NCBI GenBank assembly: GCA_944389685.1
Contig: CALXNF010000069.1
Coordinates: forward strand, 1-12,279
DNA: 12,279 nt
From: an uncultured Alphaproteobacteria bacterium
Lineage (GTDB): Bacteria; Pseudomonadota; Alphaproteobacteria; Rs-D84
Direction: 5' to 3'
The notes below the pieces were generated by a model that saw only the letters and a list, made by a program, of their open reading frames with translations, did no database searches and was not told where the DNA came from. This document shows, piece by piece, positions 7,240 through 12,279 of the stretch (its first letter is position 1; each line of letters starts with the position of its first letter). Both the position numbers and the translations under genes were made by a program.

Positions 7240-8424
7240 TCACTTTTTGGCAAGCACCAGCAAAGCAGAGATTGCACCGATAACAGCAGTCACAATCCAT
7301 ACAGCAGAAGTTCCACCAAACGTTGCGATACACACAGCTCCTAATAAAGGAGCAATTATATTTGGCAAATTTACGCTTGTTCTAAACACTCCATAAAATT
7401 TTGTTTGATCTGATTTTTTTGCCGCATCAAAAAATAATAAATCATGAACAGGTTCCATTAATGCGCCAGATATTTGCCACATAACGAATATTGCCAATAA
7501 AGGATACCCTGTCACGAAGGTTGCGAATGTGGAAAATATTGCAAATGAAAAGAACCCGATTAACAACCACTTCTTTTTGCCGTACTTACGAACAAGTTTG
7601 GCCATCAATTCAGACAATATTAAATAAGGTATTATTCCAAGGGTTAAAACCCAACCTAACACATCCTTAGAAAAACCGTTTTCTATAACTAAAATTGGCA
7701 CATATAAATACCGCATTGCCCGCAAAGCATAATAACCAAAGTTTACGGCATACGCACGAGGCATTCCTGGCGTTCTAAAAAAAGAAATCGTATTTTTAAT
7801 TAAAACCTTAAATGTTCTACGAGGGCTAACAGTTTTTACTTTTTTTGTTTCTTGTACGACTCTAAATAGCTTAAACGACAACCACCCAGCAAAATAAATT
7901 AATGCCGAAGCGAAAAAAGCTGCCCTATTACCAAATTGATTTGCGATTGCAACCGCTATCATAGGTGCAAACAAAGCACCTATATTCATCCATAAATGAT
8001 ACCGCGAATTTAATCGAGCCATACCAATTTTTCCAGAAAAATCCGACATAAACAACGGAATCAAAACACCGACCAAAGTAATCGCAATACCGGTTGTATA
8101 ATCAAGCATTATAAAAGTACTTGGTCTTATAGAAAAGCTCATCATTGCATAACATACGGCCAACATAAGCATCGAAAAATAAAATACTCTAACTTTAGAA
8201 AAGGCTCTAAATAACTCATTTGCGAACAAACCAACAACCATGCAGAAAGCAGCATATATACCCACATATATACCAACCGCTGCAGAATTCATAAAGATTT
8301 CCATAAGGACTAAAGAATAAACCGCATTATAAATACTATCAGCAAACCCAGTAAACAAACCAAGGTTTGCAAAAGAAAAACCACTTACACCATTTTTAAT
8401 AGAAATATATTTATCTTTAGCCAT
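7240..8424 (-). CDS. MFS transporter
   Basis: 394-residue inner-membrane carrier of the major facilitator superfamily with roughly 11-12 hydrophobic segments in two halves joined by a basic central loop (VVQETKKVKTVSPRRTFK, about residues 188-206). Length and halves fit the 12-helix MFS fold. A loop LVRKYGKKKW in the second half corresponds to the conserved basic inter-helix loop between helices 8 and 9. The first-half equivalent is weaker (FRAFSKVRVFYF). Substrate is not predictable. The start is ATG at 8424 because the next Met is about 40 residues in, past the first helix. The gene has its own promoter just upstream, and recA follows 87 bp downstream behind a separate promoter. No terminator hairpin was found between the two, so some read-through into recA is possible. 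Confidence 0.88.
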   Translation of the reverse strand: MAKDKYISIKNGVSGFSFANLGLFTGFADSIYNAVYSLVLMEIFMNSAAVGIYVGIYAAFCMVVGLFANELFRAFSKVRVFYFSMLMLAVCYAMMSFSIRPSTFIMLDYTTGIAITLVGVLIPLFMSDFSGKIGMARLNSRYHLWMNIGALFAPMIAVAIANQFGNRAAFFASALIYFAGWLSFKLFRVVQETKKVKTVSPRRTFKVLIKNTISFFRTPGMPRAYAVNFGYYALRAMRYLYVPILVIENGFSKDVLGWVLTLGIIPYLILSELMAKLVRKYGKKKWLLIGFFSFAIFSTFATFVTGYPLLAIFVMWQISGALMEPVHDLLFFDAAKKSDQTKFYGVFRTSVNLPNIIAPLLGAVCIATFGGTSAVWIVTAVIGAISALLVLAKK

Positions 8425-8442
8425 ATCCTAAATATTGTAGCA
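8425..8442 (-). promoter_or_regulatory. Extended -10 promoter of the MFS gene
   Basis: The minus strand reads TGCTACAAT, an extended -10 element with the hexamer at 8434-8439. No good -35 is present because the upstream bases are the T-tract of the secB terminator. A start about 7 nt downstream of the hexamer would fall at 8426-8428, leaving only a few bases of leader before the ATG at 8424. The only purine motif, AGGA, is 2 nt from the ATG, too close for a normal ribosome site. Confidence 0.55.
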
Positions 8443-8480
8443 TAAAAAAAGCAAAAATAAAACCCGCACAAGCGGGTTTA
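8441..8480 (-). terminator. Rho-independent terminator of secB
   Basis: A perfect 8-bp stem (AAACCCGC at 8460-8467 with GCGGGTTT at 8472-8479, plus-strand bases) closes a 4-nt loop. On the minus strand it is followed by a T-rich run, TTATTTTTGCTTTTTTT. It lies 17 bp beyond the secB stop. On the plus strand the following bases are not a U-tract, so it acts for secB only. Confidence 0.9.
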
Positions 8481-8496
8481 AAATTTAAACGATTAC

Positions 8497-8949
8497 TTAT
8501 TTGTTATTAGCCGGTGCTTGCTGCATCTGCTTTTGTCTATCTTCATATAATTTTTCAAAATCAACTGGCTGCATTACGAATGCAGGGAAACCGGATTCCG
8601 CAGTCATACGAGTAATCAAAGCACGAACTGCAGGGAATAACAACGTCGGAACATTTATTAATAAAGTACGCTTTTTTAATTCTTCATCTTTTTCTTCTTC
8701 CATCTGAACAAGCCCGGAATACGTAGACTCAATCAAAAATATAGACTTATCACCTGCTTCTAACTTTGAATGAATTTTAGTAATTAAATCTACCATAAAC
8801 AAATTATTTTCTGCGCCTTTAATTTGGATATCAATATTGATTTCCATTTTCGCTTGCCCGTTATCATTTTTAAAGAATAATTCAGGTACATTGGGGCTTT
8901 CAAACGAGAAATCTTTTAAAAACTGCGTAATAATATTAAATTTTGCCAT
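8497..8949 (-). CDS. secB: SecB protein-export chaperone
   Basis: 150-residue tetrameric cytosolic chaperone that keeps outer-membrane and periplasmic precursors unfolded and hands them to SecA. Family signatures are FLKDFSFESPNVP (10-22), the beta strands MEINIDIQIKG (35-45) and FLIESTYSGLVQ (71-82), and the C-terminal part LLFPAVRALITRMTAESG (103-120) followed by FPAFVMQPVDFEKLY. A short Gln/Ala/Asn tail ends the protein. Length is typical. ATG at 8949 has a good AAGGAG ribosome site 8 nt upstream (8958-8963). It appears to be a single-gene unit with its own terminator, divergent from mltA. SecB near mltA is, as I recall, a common alphaproteobacterial arrangement. Confidence 0.97.
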   Translation of the reverse strand: MAKFNIITQFLKDFSFESPNVPELFFKNDNGQAKMEINIDIQIKGAENNLFMVDLITKIHSKLEAGDKSIFLIESTYSGLVQMEEEKDEELKKRTLLINVPTLLFPAVRALITRMTAESGFPAFVMQPVDFEKLYEDRQKQMQQAPANNK

Positions 8950-8983
8950 TGCGAATACTCCTTTTTTTAGGCGTCATTTTATG

Positions 8984-9013
8984 ATAATATAACATTATAA
9001 ATAATTTTTACAA
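8984..9013 (-). promoter_or_regulatory. Possible secB promoter in the secB-mltA divergent gap
   Basis: The minus strand shows TTGTAA (9008-9013) and TATTAT (8984-8989) with an 18-bp spacer, the best pair in this very AT-rich 84-bp gap. Several overlapping alternatives exist. The mltA promoter must lie in the same gap (for example TATAAA at 8996-9001) but has no convincing -35, so I do not place it. Confidence 0.4.
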
Positions 9014-9033
9014 GTGGGGGAGAAAAAATAAAA

Positions 9034-10137
9034 ATGTCAGGTTCTATAAAAAGTTTTTTATTCCGTGTATTTACTGGTATATTATGTGCATTTGTATTAA
9101 CTTCTTGTGATTTGTCTGTACCAACCCACCAGGGCAACAATGCCGTAATACCATCAAACCTAAAGAAAGTATCGTATAACGATTTACCTGGGTGGCGGAA
9201 CGATGATGTTCGATATGCTTTACAGGCATTTCGTAATTCGTGCCGCGCAAAAATTCAATACACAGGCCAAGTTATTCCAGACAGAGAATTATTCCAAGAA
9301 AAGTGTCGCATGTTGCCGTCTGCATCCGCAGATGTCGCCACCATAAGAGCGTGGTTTGAGTCTAATTTCCAACCATATCAAATCTTTAATGACGACGGTT
9401 CTTCAAAAGGCTTATATACAGGTTATTATTCACCGATAATTCCTGGATGCAGAACTAAAACCGCTCAATGCAATGAACCTCTTATGGGGGTTCCAACCGA
9501 TGGCAGAAATTACAAAGGCGTTCCTAAAAAACAAATCGTTGAACAGCAAATAGGTAGACCTTTATATTGGGCTAATATAGTGGATGTTCAAAACATTCAA
9601 ATTCAAGGAAGCGGTATGTTACAGCTTGATGACGGGACAATGGTAAAGTTGAATTTCGCCGCAGTAAACGACCTGCCTTTTAAATCGATCGGGGAACAAT
9701 TACGCGCAAAAGGCATCCGACCACCGAATGGTTATTCTGCAGACGCTGTATGGCAATATCTAAAGCAAAATCCATCACTCGCAAAAGAGGTAATATATAA
9801 TAATCCTCGATATGTTTACTTCTATGAATCCGTTCCACCAGATGTTGTCGGCAAACTAGGGACCCCTTTATCAAAAATACGTTCAATTGCAATGGATGAC
9901 AGCATATATACCCTAGGTTTACCTGTATACGTAGATACAAACTTATCCGACGGTCGCAGATTCAGTCGATTAATGATAGCGCAAGACACAGGAAGTGCGA
10001 TACGCGGGTGGGTACGCGCAGACATATTCTTTGGTAAAGGCGACGAAGCGTATAAGTTTGCCCATGGTCAACACGCACAGGGAAAAATGTTTATCCTAAT
10101 GCCGAAAGAATATACATATGTCAAACCCACTAAATGA
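9034..10137 (+). CDS. mltA: MltA-type lytic murein transglycosylase, lipoprotein
   Basis: 367-residue outer-membrane-anchored enzyme that cleaves peptidoglycan glycan strands with formation of 1,6-anhydro-muramyl ends, used in wall turnover and septation. The N-terminus is a lipoprotein signal peptide with lipobox LTSC, so Cys25 should be acylated. The MltA domain shows GLYTGYYSP (127-135), IQIQGSGMLQLDDG (188-201) and a C-terminal 3D-type motif, AQDTGSAIRGWVRADIFFG, with the probable catalytic Asp318 and Asp330. Length fits alphaproteobacterial and E. coli MltA. The start ATG at 9034 is chosen because it gives the complete signal peptide; GGGGGAG at 9016-9022 is 11 nt upstream, a slightly long spacing. 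The dciA-like gene starts 20 bp before its stop. Confidence 0.95.
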   Translation: MSGSIKSFLFRVFTGILCAFVLTSCDLSVPTHQGNNAVIPSNLKKVSYNDLPGWRNDDVRYALQAFRNSCRAKIQYTGQVIPDRELFQEKCRMLPSASADVATIRAWFESNFQPYQIFNDDGSSKGLYTGYYSPIIPGCRTKTAQCNEPLMGVPTDGRNYKGVPKKQIVEQQIGRPLYWANIVDVQNIQIQGSGMLQLDDGTMVKLNFAAVNDLPFKSIGEQLRAKGIRPPNGYSADAVWQYLKQNPSLAKEVIYNNPRYVYFYESVPPDVVGKLGTPLSKIRSIAMDDSIYTLGLPVYVDTNLSDGRRFSRLMIAQDTGSAIRGWVRADIFFGKGDEAYKFAHGQHAQGKMFILMPKEYTYVKPTK

Positions 10138-10447
10138 TTTTAACAAACGTTCAAAACGCCCACAAACGATTGCCAGTGCTATGGGTGATTTAATGCGTAT
10201 GTTTGGAATCCGTGCTTCTGATGCAGATTTGATAAAACGTTGGGACAAAATTATGGGTTCAGAAATATCTGCAATTGCAAATGTTGTAGCAATAAAAAAA
10301 GCAAAAAATGGGAAATTTAATATCACTTTACGCCCAAAGAACCCAGCTTTTACATTGCAGCTTTCTTATATGTCTGATGAAATAAAGAAAAAAATAAACA
10401 ACTACTTTGGTCGTGAAGCTGTTGAAAAAATTAGTTTTAGGAAATAA
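10118..10447 (+). CDS. dciA: DUF721/DciA family protein (probable replicative helicase loader)
   Basis: 109-residue small basic protein of the DUF721 family, whose member DciA helps load the DnaB helicase at replication initiation in bacteria lacking DnaC/DnaI. After a basic N-terminal stretch (FNKRSKRPQT) the family core is visible: a helix with RWDKIMG (41-47), then a KH-like region FNITLRPKNPAFTLQLSYMSDEI (67-89) and KKINNYFG. The single-domain length is normal. The start ATG lies in mltA, overlapping by 20 bp, so the pair is probably translationally coupled. A hairpin terminator follows the stop. DUF721 membership is well supported. The helicase-loading role is taken from the family and was not tested here; several DUF721 paralogues can exist in one genome. 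Confidence 0.85.
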   Translation: MSNPLNDFNKRSKRPQTIASAMGDLMRMFGIRASDADLIKRWDKIMGSEISAIANVVAIKKAKNGKFNITLRPKNPAFTLQLSYMSDEIKKKINNYFGREAVEKISFRK

Positions 10448-10448
10448 A

Positions 10449-10475
10449 AACCGGCAACAGCCGGTTATTTATTTT
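10449..10475. terminator. Bidirectional rho-independent terminator
   Basis: Stem AACCGGC (10449-10455) pairs perfectly with GCCGGTT (10460-10466) around a 4-nt AACA loop. On the plus strand it is followed by TATTTATTTTAT, ending the mltA-dciA unit. On the minus strand it is followed by TTTATTTCC, ending the small membrane protein unit. One hairpin thus serves two convergent units separated by only 21 bp. Confidence 0.85.
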
Positions 10476-10747
10476 ATCATTTTCCTTTCCCACCAAATGG
10501 CAACAGCGGGCACGAAAAACAAAATAATTCCAGCGAGCCCCCATAAAGCCAACGTACCAACTGCGTAAACGAAAAACATCGGTGCGGCAACACCCGTTAT
10601 AAGTACGCCAAAGAACATCAGTTCTGGACAAAAAGTCAACAACCATATAAATAAAACCAACAAAGTATTTACAGCAAAAGCGCGAAACAAAATCCGTTGT
10701 TTAGATAATAATTTCATATTCTGCTTTTCTTGAAAATCGTTTTTCAT
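10469..10747 (-). CDS. Small integral membrane protein of unknown function
   Basis: Not recognised. From ATG at 10747 it is 92 residues: a charged N-terminus (MKNDFQEKQNMKLLSKQR), a hydrophobic helix at about 20-39, and a long hydrophobic stretch at about 43-86 (one long or two helices with Gly/Pro kinks), ending in a basic tail WWERKMIK. It should sit in the inner membrane with two or three helices. I chose 10747 over upstream starts because GGGG at 10753-10756 is then 5 nt away, the spacing used by neighbouring genes; an ATG one codon earlier (10750) is only 2 nt from it. The longer reading frame up to 10795 would overlap the promoter and is unlikely. It lies 50 bp after ruvC with its own promoter. 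Confidence 0.75.
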   Translation of the reverse strand: MKNDFQEKQNMKLLSKQRILFRAFAVNTLLVLFIWLLTFCPELMFFGVLITGVAAPMFFVYAVGTLALWGLAGIILFFVPAVAIWWERKMIK

Positions 10748-10767
10748 CATATCCCCTTTTTGTTGGT

Positions 10768-10784
10768 CATTATAATTATACCAT
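10768..10784 (-). promoter_or_regulatory. Extended -10 promoter of the small membrane protein gene
   Basis: In the 50-bp gap after ruvC the minus strand contains TGGTATAATTATAATG: an extended -10 (TGGTATAAT) with a second overlapping TATAAT. The -35 region is poor and falls at the ruvC stop codon. The first -10 would start transcription just ahead of the GGGG ribosome site. Confidence 0.55.
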
Positions 10785-10797
10785 AAAAGCCACATCC

Positions 10798-11277
10798 TTA
10801 AAAATTGAATTTACTCATATTTGCATGTGCCAGCGCAATTGCAATAGCGTCACTTTCATCGGCAGTTTTTGGGTTAGCCATAGGCAATAAAATTTTTACC
10901 ATTTTATAAACTTGCTCTTTATCAGCATGCCCAACAGAAGTCAGCGCTTTTTTTATTTTATTAGGTTCATATTCAAAAATTGGAATATCTTTATTTGCCA
11001 CCGCAACTATTGCTGCTGCACGTGCATGTCCTAAAATTAAAGTTGTTTTTGGATTTTGGTTTACAAACGTAATTTCTATACTACACACATCAGGACAAAA
11101 TTTTTCACAAAGTTCTGAAACTTCCCGAAAAATTATAGACAAGCGTTCTGACAAAGACAAAGATGTCCTAGGTAAAATTACGCCACTGGCAACATAATGG
11201 CGCTCTGCCCCACTAGAATCAACAATTGCCCAACCTGTATGTAAAAGTCCGGGATCAATACCGATTATTCTTGTCAT
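10798..11277 (-). CDS. ruvC: RuvC Holliday junction resolvase
   Basis: 159-residue dimeric endonuclease that cuts four-way junctions symmetrically during recombination repair, normally working with RuvAB. All four metal-binding acidic residues are visible: Asp8 in IIGIDPGL, Glu68 in SIEITFVNQNP, and Asp140 and Asp143 in ADESDAIAIALAH. The 3-residue spacing of the last pair matches the E. coli enzyme. LGHARAAAI (82-90) corresponds to the DNA-binding helix. ATG at 11277 follows the upstream stop by 8 bp, with no clear Shine-Dalgarno, which implies coupling to the exported-protein gene. ruvA and ruvB are not next to it on the visible side; a small membrane protein follows instead. Confidence 0.97.
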   Translation of the reverse strand: MTRIIGIDPGLLHTGWAIVDSSGAERHYVASGVILPRTSLSLSERLSIIFREVSELCEKFCPDVCSIEITFVNQNPKTTLILGHARAAAIVAVANKDIPIFEYEPNKIKKALTSVGHADKEQVYKMVKILLPMANPKTADESDAIAIALAHANMSKFNF

Positions 11278-11285
11278 AATACAAT

Positions 11286-11930
11286 TTATCTTTTTAACCT
11301 AATTTCATATGTGCCATCTGAATTTTCCCAAATCTGCCAATTTTTTCTATCGCAATATAAATTCATATCTCTTTCCAAGAATTGAATATCATCACGAAAA
11401 TCACATTCCAATTTAGCAGATGGGAAACAAGCAAACGTAGCTTTTTTCCCTTTGCAATATTTATTAAGCATATATGCTTGCAATCTTCCCGCAAAAAACG
11501 TATTCGCCATACCCTGCCTATTTAAAGCGGTAAATTTATACGACACATTATAAATGTCATCCCCCCCTTCTGTATCGACTGGCTGTTTAGCAGTAGCGTT
11601 TTCAAAAACAGCAAAAGTCATATTTAAACATTGGTCCAACAAAGTTTCACTTTCTTCTAAGTTTTTCAACTTTAACGCAAAGCCGTAACAATTTGTCCCC
11701 AACTCATACATAGATATCGATATGCATTTAAGAGCCTCATTATAGTACCCATAGGATATCAACATCTCAACGAAAGAATCTGTTTCTGATTCTGAAAAGA
11801 TGGAACGCAAAGGTTTCTCTATATCCGACCAAGCTAAATTATAAGAATAATCCACAGAAAAATTATCATCTGCCAGTGCTGGGGCAAACAAACCAAAGAA
11901 TAAAAACAAGCACATCATAAATCTTATCAT
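11286..11930 (-). CDS. Exported cysteine-rich protein of unknown function
   Basis: Not recognised. 214 residues from ATG at 11930, preceded by GGGGG (11938-11942) at 7 nt; an ATG 18 bp further upstream lies ahead of this site and is less likely. The N-terminus is a standard signal peptide (MIRFMMCLFLFFGLFAPALA) with predicted cleavage before Asp-Asp, and it has no lipobox. The mature part has seven cysteines (69, 81, 101, 159, 168, 176, 193), unusual for such a short protein and suggesting disulfides in the periplasm or outside. Residues 50-115 look helical (YGYYNEALKCISISMYELG), loosely like a tetratricopeptide or Sel1-type hairpin, but no consensus repeat is clear. It starts in the stop of the upstream gene (ATGA) and precedes ruvC by 8 bp. 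Confidence 0.75.
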   Translation of the reverse strand: MIRFMMCLFLFFGLFAPALADDNFSVDYSYNLAWSDIEKPLRSIFSESETDSFVEMLISYGYYNEALKCISISMYELGTNCYGFALKLKNLEESETLLDQCLNMTFAVFENATAKQPVDTEGGDDIYNVSYKFTALNRQGMANTFFAGRLQAYMLNKYCKGKKATFACFPSAKLECDFRDDIQFLERDMNLYCDRKNWQIWENSDGTYEIRLKR

Positions 11931-12279
11931 TTTAACGCCCCCTCGCATTCGTCAGCAATATTCACAATCTTCTTTATGGCATTTATTTGCGTAGCATTAA
12001 AGACAGTCGCTGTTAAAGACGCAGCCGTCGTTGCCCCACCTAATATATTTGAAGCCTTATTTAAATTCTTTTCTCTGTCTGCATTGTCTGTCTTTTTATT
12101 AGCCATTCCAGAAGTTATTGTTCCAGAAAGCCCAGTAACCGCACCAATAGCACTAGAAATTGTAGCCCCATCTGATTTCTTATTAATTACTGATAAATCT
12201 GCAAACTCATATTCTCCACACGCCTTAATAATTCGGTCTGCACGTGCAGAATTTGAAGATGCTAATTCGCCCGCAACAT
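11927..12279 (-). CDS. Gly/Ala/Ser/Thr-rich protein of unknown function, C-terminal part (5' end outside window)
   Basis: Open reading frame entering from the right edge in the frame beginning at 12277, with 116 codons before TGA. No start is visible, so it is the 3' end of a longer gene. Two weakly hydrophobic segments rich in small residues (about fragment residues 38-58, GATISSAIGAVTGLSGTITSG, described here only by range and start, and 77-97, NILGGATTAASLTATVF) are separated by a charged, Asn/Lys/Asp-rich linker (NKKTDNADREKNLNK). They could form a helical hairpin or glycine-zipper-like pair. Two cysteines are present (20 and 111). The stop overlaps the next ATG (ATGA), a strong sign that the frame is real and co-translated with the exported cysteine-rich protein. 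No family is recognised. Confidence 0.7.
   Translation of the reverse strand, partial: VAGELASSNSARADRIIKACGEYEFADLSVINKKSDGATISSAIGAVTGLSGTITSGMANKKTDNADREKNLNKASNILGGATTAASLTATVFNATQINAIKKIVNIADECEGALK

Noticed and set aside
8460..8479. Inverted repeat as a mobile-element end or operator
   Set aside because: Stem, 4-nt loop and T-tract downstream of secB make it a standard intrinsic terminator.
9680..10025. Minus-strand frames inside mltA
   Set aside because: No ribosome site or domain; mltA is clearly coding on the plus strand.
10748..10795. Extended N-terminus of the small membrane protein (MWLLWYNYND...)
   Set aside because: It overlaps the TATAAT promoter and its start has no ribosome site, whereas 10747 has GGGG at 5 nt.
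11932..11964. Short frame ending in TAA at 11932 as the gene upstream of the exported protein
   Set aside because: A TGA at 11962-11964 leaves about 9 codons; the other frame stays open to the window edge and ends in an ATGA overlap.
1..12279. CRISPR array, tRNA, insertion sequence or prophage genes
   Set aside because: I saw no direct-repeat array, cloverleaf, transposase, integrase or phage structural motif, and almost all bases are covered by genes.

Overview
This window looks like a low-GC, gene-dense chromosomal segment of a Gram-negative bacterium, most likely an alphaproteobacterium. It encodes SecB and an MltA-type murein lipoprotein, which imply an outer membrane. It also encodes a DUF721/DciA replicative helicase loader rather than DnaC, and RuvC (IEITFVNQNP) and TypA C-terminal (IRLRKKELD) signatures that resemble alphaproteobacterial versions as I remember them. 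The AT-rich codon use and tight packing fit a host-associated or gut-dwelling lineage, but genus cannot be assigned by reading alone.

Left part (1-2990, plus strand): the 3' end of typA/bipA is followed without a gap by an RgpF-family protein (TTG start inside typA) and a DxD glycosyltransferase, joined by an ATGA overlap. Right of this (2979-7240, minus strand) a transcript from a clear recA promoter runs through recA, a Caps_synth (PF05704-type) transferase, a GT2 and a GT4. The two units converge and overlap by 12 bp with no terminator between them. Five surface-polysaccharide genes therefore sit between typA and recA, each set attached to the 3' end of a housekeeping gene.

Middle part (7240-10447): an MFS transporter with an almost leaderless promoter and secB with a strong intrinsic terminator lie on the minus strand. 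Divergent from secB is an mltA-dciA pair on the plus strand with a 20-bp gene overlap. A hairpin at 10449-10466 terminates both this unit and the one converging from the right.

Right part (10469-12279, minus strand): a partial Gly/Ala/Ser/Thr-rich protein whose gene runs off the window edge, an exported seven-cysteine protein, ruvC, and a small membrane protein with its own promoter. The first two overlap by ATGA and ruvC follows after 8 bp, so ruvC appears to be co-transcribed with two uncharacterised genes instead of ruvAB.

No tRNA, rRNA, CRISPR array, insertion sequence or prophage gene was seen. No stretch over 300 bases lacks a gene. I did not find a convincing novel defence or mobile system. 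The main points of interest are the operon fusions, the unknown genes beside ruvC, and start-site details.
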